From contig NZ_KB905564.1 of the NCBI RefSeq assembly GCF_000380965.1, positions 22,314 through 86,313 of the forward strand: a stretch of 64,000 nucleotides of DNA, read 5' to 3'. A program made the position numbers and the translations under genes. Positions 42,983 to 50,271 of this stretch are shown here, piece by piece (the first letter of the stretch is position 1; each line of letters starts with the position of its first letter). The DNA is from Paenibacillus ginsengihumi DSM 21568. Lineage in GTDB: Bacteria; Bacillota; Bacilli; Paenibacillales; NBRC-103111. The notes under the pieces were generated by a model. The model worked only from the letters and a program-made list of their open reading frames with translations. It had not been told where the DNA came from and searched no databases.

Positions 42983-44155
42983 ATGAGAAAAACAGGCGAT
43001 TTGAATCTGGTCAAGGAAATCAACAAATCGATTGTTCTGGATTATATCCGCCATCAGTCTCCGATCTCCCGGGCACGGATCGCCGAGCTGGCGGGATTGA
43101 CGAAGGCGACCGTCTCTTCGCTGGTGAACGAGCTGATCGGCAGCCGGCTGGTGCAGGAGATCGGGGCCGGGGCGTCGAGCGGCGGGCGCAAGCCGATGAT
43201 GCTGCTGTTCAACGGGACGGCGGGATACTCCATCGGGGTCGATCTGGGCGTCGACTACATCTTGGTCGTGCTCACCGACCTGAGCGGCCGCATCGTCTTC
43301 GAGCGCCGGCACGCGCACGCGAACACATCGGTGGAGCGCGTTATCGATGCTCTGAAGGCGGCCATTCGCGAAGCGGCAGACCAGGCGCCGGCGTCGGCCT
43401 ACGGCATTATCGGCATCGGCATCGGCATTCCCGGTATTAGCGACGGGCAGGGCCGGGTGCTGTTCGCGCCGAATCTCGGCTGGGAGAACGTGCCGCTCGG
43501 CCCGGCGATCGAGGAGGCGTTCGGCGTCCCGGTCGTCATCGACAACGAAGCGAACGCCGGAGCCGTCGGCGAGCTGCAGTTCGGCACCGGCCAGGCAGCG
43601 GACAATCTCGTATACCTCAGCATCGGCAGCGGGATCGGCACGGGCATCGTGCTTAACAAGGAGCTGTACCGCGGCTCCTCGGGCTTTTCCGGCGAATTCG
43701 GCCATACGTCGATCGAGCTGGAGGGCAAGCCGTGCCGCTGCGGCAACCGCGGCTGCTGGGAGCTGTACGCCTCGGAGAGCGCCCTGCTGGAGGAAGCCAG
43801 AAAGCAGCTGGAAGACCGCGGGCTGGACGTGGGGCGGCTTATCCGGCTGGCCGAGCAGGGCGACGAGGCCGCCATCCGCTTGTTCGAGCGCTGGGGCTTC
43901 TATCTCGGGATCGGCATCGTCAATATTATGAACGGGATCAATCCGGGGCTGATCGTGATCGGGGGCAAGCTCGCCGAGGCGGAGCAGTGGCTGAAGGCGC
44001 CGCTGCTGGCCGCCGTGGAGCGGCGCTCCATGCCTTATCCGAGAGCGGGGATGGGCCTTAAGTTTTCCGGACTGGGAGCCCGTTCGACCGTGCTCGGGGC
44101 CTGCTCGTTCGCGATTTCGAAGTTTTTCGCTTCGACGAAGGTATTGGTGAATTGA
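42983..44155 (+). CDS. xylR: Xylose-responsive ROK-family repressor XylR
   Basis: A 390-aa repressor. The N-terminal winged helix (residues 1-75, ...SPISRARIAELAGLTKATVSSLVNELIGSRLV) is followed by the ROK sugar-binding fold (YSIGVDLGVDYILVVLTDLSG, GIGIGIPGI, VIDNEANAGAVGE). The zinc-type motif CRCGNRGCWE lies near 260. The opening GDLNLVKEINKSIVLDYIRHQSPISR is typical of XylR. Translation should start at 42983 (GGGGGA upstream). It would release xylO when xylose is present. Confidence 0.93.
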   Translation: MRKTGDLNLVKEINKSIVLDYIRHQSPISRARIAELAGLTKATVSSLVNELIGSRLVQEIGAGASSGGRKPMMLLFNGTAGYSIGVDLGVDYILVVLTDLSGRIVFERRHAHANTSVERVIDALKAAIREAADQAPASAYGIIGIGIGIPGISDGQGRVLFAPNLGWENVPLGPAIEEAFGVPVVIDNEANAGAVGELQFGTGQAADNLVYLSIGSGIGTGIVLNKELYRGSSGFSGEFGHTSIELEGKPCRCGNRGCWELYASESALLEEARKQLEDRGLDVGRLIRLAEQGDEAAIRLFERWGFYLGIGIVNIMNGINPGLIVIGGKLAEAEQWLKAPLLAAVERRSMPYPRAGMGLKFSGLGARSTVLGACSFAISKFFASTKVLVN

Positions 44156-44256
44156 AGGGTAATCCATGTGAGGGGGCATTATGGCGATGTAGCGTTCCGG
44201 TTGTTGCCGATGCTTGCTGTATATGCTGCTGATCACTGCTGATCCTCCATGCAATC

Positions 44257-44388
44257 ATGATATCGGGCTGTACCGGGGGAAACGAAGCAATCTTGCCGTC
44301 CGACAAAGAAGCGAAGCTGCCGCAGCAGGTTGCCGAGTTGGAGAGACCGTTGTCCGAAAGTGCGGTCGTGAAGAATGCGGGCGAATGA
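44257..44388 (+). other. Possible remnant of a small lipoprotein gene
   Basis: A 43-codon frame reads MISGCTGGNEAILPSDKEAK, continuing LPQQVAELERP, with an ISGC lipobox-like start and a hydrophobic LLILHAIM stretch just upstream in frame. There is no ribosome site and no complete signal peptide, so it is at best a fragment. Nothing else is seen in 44156-44430. Confidence 0.2.
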
Positions 44389-44434
44389 GGCCCCGGACCT
44401 TGATGAAGCCAAACGTATCTGTCGGCGGCGACGA

Positions 44435-44464
44435 TTTACATACCCCATGGGGGTATGTTATGAT
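44435..44464 (+). promoter_or_regulatory. copZ promoter with CsoR-type operator in the spacer
   Basis: TTTACA (44435-44440), 18-bp spacer, TATGAT (44459-44464). The spacer is filled by the near-palindrome CATACCCCATGGGGGTATG (44439-44457), which resembles CsoR operators (ATACCCC...GGGGTAT). Copper-inducible expression of copZ is expected. Confidence 0.75.
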
Positions 44465-44510
44465 AGGAAGGTAGCTATCGCAAAATGCATCGATACGGGA
44501 GGAATCCGAT

Positions 44511-44711
44511 ATGCAGCATATTACTTTGAAAGTCGAAGGCATGTCCTGCGGCCATTGTGTGAGTGCCGTCGAAGGGGCGCTGAAGGAATTGGGAGCGTCC
44601 GGCCAGGTCGATCTGGCGGCCAAGACGGTAACGGTGCAGTACGATGAAAGCAAGCTTCAACTGGATGCGATCAAAGCGGCGATCGAGGATCAAGGCTACG
44701 AGGTCGTGTGA
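44511..44711 (+). CDS. copZ: Copper chaperone CopZ
   Basis: A 66-aa heavy-metal-associated domain protein that binds Cu(I) in the cytosol and hands it to a CopA ATPase. The metal motif is GMSCGHC (C13 and C16), followed by the usual AVEGALKELG helix and the IEDQGYEVV end. The ATG has GGGAGGA upstream. A CsoR-like operator sits in its promoter and a strong terminator directly after it, so it is transcribed alone. No copA or csoR is in the window. Confidence 0.95.
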   Translation: MQHITLKVEGMSCGHCVSAVEGALKELGASGQVDLAAKTVTVQYDESKLQLDAIKAAIEDQGYEVV

Positions 44712-44728
44712 TTGTGCAACGCTTCAAG

Positions 44729-44768
44729 AAGCGCAGCGAACCTAATGGCGGTTTGCTGCGCTTTCTTT
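44729..44768 (+). terminator. Terminator of copZ
   Basis: AAGCGCAGCGAACC (44729-44742) pairs with GGTTTGCTGCGCTT (44750-44763), followed by TCTTT. Confidence 0.85.
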
Positions 44769-44792
44769 GTCCATGTTGCGGGAAGCTGAGAC

Positions 44793-44992
44793 ATCATCTC
44801 TAACGCTTGTGACAAACGTTATTTTGCTGAATCGTACCCTGTTTAAAATGTAACGAAACAGAGCAGCGCTATTTTGTCAAAAACGCCGAATCTGGCAGCC
44901 CGCAATACCGAATAAGACTTCTCACAAGCGTTACAATGCCAAAATCGATCGTTTCGGGAGGAATAAGCCTTGTGGCAAGCGTTAGAGATGAT
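44793..44992. mobile_element. MITE-like element, repeat family B, copy 1 (200 bp)
   Basis: The element begins ATCATCTCTAACGCTTG (44793-44809) and ends with the exact complement CAAGCGTTAGAGATGAT (44976-44992), i.e. 17-bp perfect terminal inverted repeats. An inner pair GTAACG/CGTTAC lies at 44850-44855 and 44929-44934. It has no coding capacity. A diverged copy in opposite orientation is at 61545-61737 and shares AAAAACGCCGAATC, the inner pair and the ends CTAACGC/GCGTTAG. No target duplication is obvious. Confidence 0.8.
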
Positions 44993-45209
44993 CATGTGCT
45001 TCAGAAGCTTCCGAAGGGTACGCTCTTGGCGCTCGGTTGATGTTGCCTAAGGCGAGGCAGACTTCAAGCCCGCGGTTTAGGCTGTCCAAAGTCCAAGCAA
45101 TGCAAGGCTTCGTTTGAGTCATAGGCATTCCCGCTCTTTCGACCGGCTTGGTTATATTTCGCAGGCTATCGTTCATACTATGCGGAAGGGGGATGGGGGA
45201 CATGTTACG

Positions 45210-46031
45210 ATGAAGCGATTTGCCCATGAACTGATTCATCAGCTGGATCATGACGACGCTTTCGGCCTGGCGGCGCAATGCGCCTACTATTTCCTGTTTT
45301 CGCTGTTTCCGTTCGCTTTGTTCGTAATCAGCCTGCTCGGTTATTTGCCGATTGCCTCCGGCGACTTGTTGTCGCTCGCGCAGCAGTATGTGCCGGGCGA
45401 GGTATTCCGCCAACTAGAGCAAACGCTGGGCGCTTTGATTCGCGCGCGGCACGGCGGGACGCTGTCGCTGGGGCTGATCGTCACGCTCGTTACGGCTAGC
45501 GCCGCGATGAACGCGATCGTGCTTGCCGTCAATAAAGCTTACGGGCTGCCCAAGCGCAAAAGCTTCATCCATTCCCGGGTGCTGGCGATCGTTTTGACAC
45601 TGGGCTTGCTGCTGGTCGTCGCGTCCGCGCTGCTGCTCAGCGTCTTCGGGCAGGTCATCGTCAACTGGCTGCAGACGTATACCGCGATCCCGTGGGACAA
45701 AATTGAGCTGTGGAACATATGGCGCTTATTGATCAATTTTGCCATTCTTCTGATCGTCTTCACAGGCATCTACTACGTTGCCCCGAATACTTGCCTTACC
45801 TGCAAGGATGTCTTGCCCGGCGCGATCGTTGCCGCTGTCGGCTGGCAGCTCAGCTCGCTCGGCTTTTCCTATTACGTGAACCATTGGGGCAATTTTAACG
45901 CAACGTACGGCAGTCTGGGCGGCGTCATCGTGCTTATGACATGGTTTTACATCTCCGCGCTGCTGATCATCGTCGGGGGCGAAATCAATGCGATCAATTA
46001 TAATATGAAGCATTCGTCGGCCAAGCGGTAG
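45210..46031 (+). CDS. YihY/UPF0761 (BrkB-like) family inner membrane protein
   Basis: A 273-aa membrane protein with six predicted helices. The family start (DDAFGLAAQCAYYFLFSLFPFALFVISLLGYLP) and end (YGSLGGVIVLMTWFYISALLIIVGGEINA) are clear. The function is not established; the family was once thought to include RNase BN. Translation probably begins at 45210; an upstream frame back to 45114 lacks conservation. It stands alone, just downstream of the MITE-like element. Confidence 0.88.
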   Translation: MKRFAHELIHQLDHDDAFGLAAQCAYYFLFSLFPFALFVISLLGYLPIASGDLLSLAQQYVPGEVFRQLEQTLGALIRARHGGTLSLGLIVTLVTASAAMNAIVLAVNKAYGLPKRKSFIHSRVLAIVLTLGLLLVVASALLLSVFGQVIVNWLQTYTAIPWDKIELWNIWRLLINFAILLIVFTGIYYVAPNTCLTCKDVLPGAIVAAVGWQLSSLGFSYYVNHWGNFNATYGSLGGVIVLMTWFYISALLIIVGGEINAINYNMKHSSAKR

Positions 46032-46170
46032 CCGCATGGCGCGGCTGCCTGGTCTCCTTCGGACACGGTTCCCGAATCCGCCCCATGTCATCCCTTCACC
46101 CTATTGAAACAGTGTTCTAGTATGATAGAATAAACCTGTCATTCGTTGCTTATGGAACGGAGGGGATGAG

Positions 46171-46548
46171 GTGGGCGTCGAGTTTTCGGGACTGGCCCCG
46201 ATCTATTACCAGATCATCATGAAAATTTGCGGCCGCATCGTCCGCGGCGAGCTTCAGCCCGGGGACAAGCTGCCCTCGGTGAGGGAGCTGGCAACGCAAT
46301 ACGGCGTCAATCCGAATACCGTGCAGCGCGTCTATCTGGAGCTGGAGCGGCTGTCGTTATCCGAGGCGAGAAGAGGGCAAGGCACGTTCGTCACGGAAGA
46401 CCGGGGGAGGCTTCTGCAGCTGCGGGAGCAGCTCAGGCAGGATAGAATCGGCACCTTCCTGGACGATATGCGGGAGATGGGGTTCACGGACCGGGAGATC
46501 GCGGACGGGCTCCGGCCTTATCTTGCTCTTGCCGGCGAAGCCGAATGA
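46171..46548 (+). CDS. GntR-family regulator, YtrA subfamily
   Basis: A 125-aa regulator with an N-terminal winged helix (PIYYQIIMKICGRIVRGELQPGDKLPSVRELATQYGVNPNTVQRVYLELERLSLSEARRGQGTFV) and only a short helical C-terminus, as in YtrA. YtrA-type genes usually head an ABC transporter operon induced by cell-wall antibiotics. Here the next gene is a DUF1450 protein and no ABC gene follows. GTG start with GGAGGGG upstream. Confidence 0.9.
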   Translation: MGVEFSGLAPIYYQIIMKICGRIVRGELQPGDKLPSVRELATQYGVNPNTVQRVYLELERLSLSEARRGQGTFVTEDRGRLLQLREQLRQDRIGTFLDDMREMGFTDREIADGLRPYLALAGEAE

Positions 46549-46584
46549 AGGGCAGCCGCGCGAAGCCTGCAGGGGGGAGTTATT

Positions 46585-46845
46585 GTGAGCAGCCGGCATA
46601 TCGAATATTGTATAAACAATTTAAGAAGATTTACACAGAGCGTGTACGATGCAATCGAGGAGGAGCATCCTGCCGTCAAGCAAAAGGTCAGGGGCTGCTT
46701 GAACCGCTGCGACGATTGCAAGCATAAGCCGTTCGCGCTGGTGAACGAACGCAAATTCCTCAAGGTCGCGAGCACGCTGGTCGAGACGGACACGCCGGAG
46801 GAGCTGCGGGCCCAGCTGCTCATGCAGATCGGCGCCGGCCATTGA
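46585..46845 (+). CDS. DUF1450 (YuzB-like) family protein
   Basis: An 86-aa cytosolic protein with three to four cysteines, including IEYCINNLRRFT near the start and the central pair GCLNRCDDCKHKPFALVNER. This is the pattern of the DUF1450/YuzB family, and a metal or thiol role is possible but unproven. GTG start with GGGGGGAG upstream. It is 36 bp after the GntR-type gene and probably co-transcribed. Confidence 0.8.
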   Translation: MSSRHIEYCINNLRRFTQSVYDAIEEEHPAVKQKVRGCLNRCDDCKHKPFALVNERKFLKVASTLVETDTPEELRAQLLMQIGAGH

Positions 46846-46899
46846 CGCGGCGCTTTCCTTGATGTGCGTTATCGTCGTCTGTGCGGCGATCCATCACGA

Positions 46900-46962
46900 A
46901 GTCCCGAGGCCTCATCCCGCCCCAAGCGAAGATGCCGAGCCGCCGGGGCTTTATTTTTTTGA
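46900..46962 (+). terminator. Imperfect terminator after the DUF1450 gene
   Basis: GTCCCGAGGC pairs imperfectly with GCCGCCGGGGC, followed by TTTATTTTTTT. Confidence 0.45.
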
Positions 46963-47155
46963 CGGCTTCGGAATCGGGAGCAAAATCAAGCAAGCCGCCT
47001 GCTGCATCCTGCTTAGGGACATATAAGGGCGCATAGATCGTTTCCCTCTGGCATGCTCTTTCTGTTATATTTTCATATATAGATATTTTGCGAACGAAAT
47101 ATTGAACGGTTAATAAAAATATCGCCTGCGGGATTCAAAAAGGAGGGGCTTACCC

Positions 47156-47611
47156 ATGTACGACTATTATTTCTTTGAAAAGCTGGAGTCGCTGCATCGT
47201 GATATTCAAGCGAAAATATACGCCGAGTGGAATGCGGTAAGTCCCGTGAAGCTGTCGATCCCGCAAACCGGATTGCTGCAGATGCTGGAGAGGGGCGGCA
47301 CGAAGACATTAACGGAATTGGCGGAGAAGCTGTATGCCACCGTCGAAGGCGTATCGCTGCTCTGCGCCGGTTTGGAAGAGAAGGGGCTCGTTCGCCGCAT
47401 CCGGAGCGAGGCGCTGCAGGAGGACAGCGTTGAATTGACTCCCGCCGGCTGGAAGCTTACCCGCTTGCTGCGGGGGCTGAAGGGCGAATTGGCCGAACGG
47501 ATGGCCAAAGATATCCCGGTGGAGGAATGGCGCCGGGTCGATCGGCTGCTTGCTGCTGTCAAAAGAAACATGTCTGAAAATATTCGCGTAGAAGAGACGG
47601 AAAACGGATAA
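47156..47611 (+). CDS. MarR-like winged-helix regulator
   Basis: A 151-aa protein with a MarR-type domain. It has IPQTGLLQMLERGGTKTLTELAEKLYATVEGVSLLCAGLEEKGLVRRIRSEALQEDSVELTPAGWKL, with the wing DSVEL in place of the usual DRR. A helical dimerisation tail follows. The ligand and target are unknown, and no divergent or adjacent target is evident. The ATG has AAAGGAGGGG upstream. A terminator hairpin contains the stop region. Confidence 0.8.
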   Translation: MYDYYFFEKLESLHRDIQAKIYAEWNAVSPVKLSIPQTGLLQMLERGGTKTLTELAEKLYATVEGVSLLCAGLEEKGLVRRIRSEALQEDSVELTPAGWKLTRLLRGLKGELAERMAKDIPVEEWRRVDRLLAAVKRNMSENIRVEETENG

Positions 47612-47640
47612 ATCGCCTGGATGCGGTTGTCCGTTTTTTT
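47597..47640 (+). terminator. Terminator of the MarR-like gene
   Basis: AAAACGGA pairs with TCCGTTTT, with an inner CGC/GCG, followed by more T. The stem overlaps the stop codon. Confidence 0.75.
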
Positions 47641-47899
47641 GTTATCTGGATCAGCCGCCTGGCTAGCTGGCGGCCCGGATTTCCTCTTTTGCCGCTTCAA
47701 GCTCATGGGATCGGCTTCATTGGGGAAACCTCTATATAAATCAGGATCGACGCCTATGACGGGAGCCATCTACATCACTGGCCGTCACCTGCAGCCCGCC
47801 CGAAAGCTGACGGCGGACACCGCCCAGTCAGACCGGATATCCGGCAATTTCGCTTGTTGCGAAAAGCCGATGACCCATTCTAAGGAGGTTTGCTAGCGA

Positions 47900-48295
47900 A
47901 TGAAGGATTTTATGACGAAAGTGCTGTCCCTCGGCATGGGACTTGCCGTCGCCAGCAAGGAGCAGCTGGAGAAGCTGGCGGATGAGCTGGAGAAGCTGGC
48001 GGATGAGCTGGAGAAAAAAGGAGAGATGAGCAAAACCGAATCGAAGGAATTCGTCGATAAGCTGGTGAGCAAGGGCGAACAGGCATCCAAAGATTTGGAG
48101 GGGAAAATCCGCCAGCAGGTGCAGCGCGTGCTCGAAGGGCTTGATATGGCGCCGATGAGCGAAATTCGCCGCTTGGAGCAGCGCATCGCCGCTTTGGAAG
48201 AGCGGCTGGCGCCGGCCGCAGGCTTTTCTGTGCCGGGGAACGAGTTCAACATCGAGTCCTCCGGGACTTCGGGGACTGCTGACGACGGACGCTGA
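47900..48295 (+). CDS. Phasin-like coiled-coil protein
   Basis: A 131-aa helical protein resembling phasin/PhaI-like granule-associated proteins. It has MTKVLSLGMGLAVASKEQLEKLADELEK, then KGEMSKTESKEFVDKLVSKGEQA and a C-terminal coiled coil RRLEQRIAALEERL. It contains an exact 7-residue duplication EKLADEL-EKLADEL from a 21-bp tandem repeat. The ATG has AAGGAGG upstream. It is followed 49 bp later by an AarF/UbiB-type kinase, a pairing seen with phasin-like genes. No polyhydroxyalkanoate synthase is in the window. Confidence 0.75.
   Translation: MKDFMTKVLSLGMGLAVASKEQLEKLADELEKLADELEKKGEMSKTESKEFVDKLVSKGEQASKDLEGKIRQQVQRVLEGLDMAPMSEIRRLEQRIAALEERLAPAAGFSVPGNEFNIESSGTSGTADDGR
47969..48010. 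repeat. Exact 21-bp tandem duplication within the phasin-like gene
   Basis: Units at 47969-47989 and 47990-48010 are identical, in frame, and add one turn-pair to the coiled coil. Confidence 0.9.
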
Positions 48296-48344
48296 ACGGT
48301 TCGATCCCTCGTCGAATCCGCTTCCGTTATAGGAGGTGACGCGC

Positions 48345-50024
48345 GTGATCGGAAGAAGAGTCCGCCAGCTCTCGCGCTACCGCGAGGTCGTCGGGGCGTT
48401 CGCCCGCAACGGGCTCGGCTTCGTCGTGCACGACCTTGGTCTGAGCGAGCTCATGCCGCTGGCCCGCAAACGCTCCTCCGGCAAGGAGGCTTCATCGCGG
48501 CGAACGCTCGGCCAACGAATCCGCATCGTCCTGGAGGAACTCGGGCCTACCTTTGTCAAGGTCGGCCAGATCGCCAGCACGCGTCCCGATCTGATCCCGC
48601 GGGACATTATCCGCGAGCTCGAGCTGCTGCAGGACCGGGTGCCCCCGTTCTCGTTCGAGCAGGCCCGCAGCATTGTGGAAGGTGAGCTGGGCGCTCCGCT
48701 TAATAGCCTGTTCGCTCAATTCGATGAAGAGCCGCTCGCTTCGGCTTCGATCGGCCAGGTGCATTATGCCGTTCTGCCGGCAGGAGACGCCGTCGCAGTC
48801 AAAGTCCAGCGCCCCGGCATCGACCGAGTGATCGAGACCGATCTGGAAATTTTGCGGGATTTGGCCAGGCTGGCCGAACAGCGGCTGGCGTGGGCCGCCA
48901 AATACGGGCTTGCCGAAATGGCCGACGAATTCGCCAAGTCGCTGCAGGGAGAGCTCGATTACAGCCTCGAAGGCCGCCATGCCGAGCGGATGGGCGAGGC
49001 GCTCGCCTACGACGCCAATATGGTCGTGCCCAAGGTATACTGGGACTACTCGACCCGGCGGGTGCTGACGAGCGAATACATCCAGGGCGTGCGGATGAAC
49101 GAGCTGCTGGCAGGGAGCGCCGGAGCGGGTTGCGACCGTTCTGCGGTCGCCAAACGGTTCGCCGGGTCGATTCTGGAGCAGGTGCTCGTGCTCGGCTTCT
49201 TCCACGGCGATCCTCATCCGGGCAACCTGATCATTCTCCCGGGAGAGCGCATCGCCTGGCTCGATTTCGGCACGGTGGGCCGGCTTACGCCGGAGACGAA
49301 GCATCATTTCGCCACGCTCGTCATTGGCCTGCAGCGCGGCAGCACCGACCTGATCGTCAAAGCCGTCAGCCGCATGGGGCTGATCCCCGCGGAGGCGGAT
49401 ATGGCGGCGCTGCGGGAGGATGTCGAGCGGTTGCGCGACAAATATTACCGCGTGCCGTGGAGCCAGCTGCGGCTCGGCGACGCGATCAGCGACCTGTTCG
49501 CCGTCTCCTTCCGCCACCGCATCCGGATGCCGGCCGATTTGACGCTGCTCGGCAAGACGCTGCTGACGATGGAAGGGACAGTGCAGGCGCTCGACCCCGC
49601 CTTCCGCCTGTTCGATATCGCCGAGCCGTTCGGCTTCCGGCTCATGCTGGAGCGATTGCGCCCCCGCAGCTTCCTCGGCCGCATCTGGCACGAGGCTTCC
49701 GAATACGCGGGCGTGCTGGCCGACCTGCCGCTGAAGGCGCATGAGCTGGCGACGACGGTGCAGAAGGGCCAGCTGCGGATGGAGATCGGCGTGCCTGAGC
49801 TGAAGACGCTGCTCCGCACGCTGGACCGCATCAGCAACCGGCTGTCGATCAGCGTCGTGCTGCTGGCCATCAGCATCCTGATGGTAGGGCTGATCGTCGG
49901 GTCGTCCGCGGATCAAGCCCCGTATGCGCTGTGGAACATTCCTGCGGTCGAGATCGGCTTCGGCTTGGCCGCTTTTATGTTCCTGTGGCTTCTTTTGTCC
50001 ATCTTGAAATCGGGGCGGTTCTGA
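48345..50024 (+). CDS. AarF/UbiB/ABC1-family atypical kinase
   Basis: A 559-aa protein of the UbiB family. The signature KxGQ is in GPTFVKVGQIAST. The alanine-rich nucleotide loop is ASASIGQVH, and the Lys is in DAVAVKVQRP. The catalytic region is FFHGDPHPGNL and the metal motif is WLDFGTVG. Two C-terminal membrane helices end the protein (SISVVLLAISILMVGLIVG and IGFGLAAFMFLWLLLSI). The family supports isoprenoid quinone synthesis or lipid handling. The GTG at 48336 lies within the AGGAGGTG ribosome site, so the next GTG at 48345 is the likely start. Confidence 0.92.
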   Translation: MIGRRVRQLSRYREVVGAFARNGLGFVVHDLGLSELMPLARKRSSGKEASSRRTLGQRIRIVLEELGPTFVKVGQIASTRPDLIPRDIIRELELLQDRVPPFSFEQARSIVEGELGAPLNSLFAQFDEEPLASASIGQVHYAVLPAGDAVAVKVQRPGIDRVIETDLEILRDLARLAEQRLAWAAKYGLAEMADEFAKSLQGELDYSLEGRHAERMGEALAYDANMVVPKVYWDYSTRRVLTSEYIQGVRMNELLAGSAGAGCDRSAVAKRFAGSILEQVLVLGFFHGDPHPGNLIILPGERIAWLDFGTVGRLTPETKHHFATLVIGLQRGSTDLIVKAVSRMGLIPAEADMAALREDVERLRDKYYRVPWSQLRLGDAISDLFAVSFRHRIRMPADLTLLGKTLLTMEGTVQALDPAFRLFDIAEPFGFRLMLERLRPRSFLGRIWHEASEYAGVLADLPLKAHELATTVQKGQLRMEIGVPELKTLLRTLDRISNRLSISVVLLAISILMVGLIVGSSADQAPYALWNIPAVEIGFGLAAFMFLWLLLSILKSGRF

Positions 50025-50196
50025 TCTGCCCGGCGATCAGCGGGTTGGCTGCCCGGTCAGCGCCGCAGCGAACCAGCGGCGGGCCCCTTTTGGGCATGGG
50101 AACGCTTTGCGGCCCAGGGGGGGCTGCCGTCCATCGCGCATCCTGACGCTGACGCGGCGTAAAGATCCCGCTTGCGGACGAGCGCGGGCGTGCGGC

Positions 50197-50252
50197 GGCA
50201 ACACAGCGGCTACGCGGCGGCAACGCGGTGGCAACACAGCGGCTACGCGGCG
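50197..50252. repeat. Two copies of a 23-bp GC-rich direct repeat
   Basis: The 23-bp unit beginning GGCAACACAGCGGCTACGCG is found at 50197-50219 and 50230-50252. The gap 50025-50271 holds nothing else. Confidence 0.7.
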
Positions 50253-50271
50253 TCACATGGCCAACCCGGGC

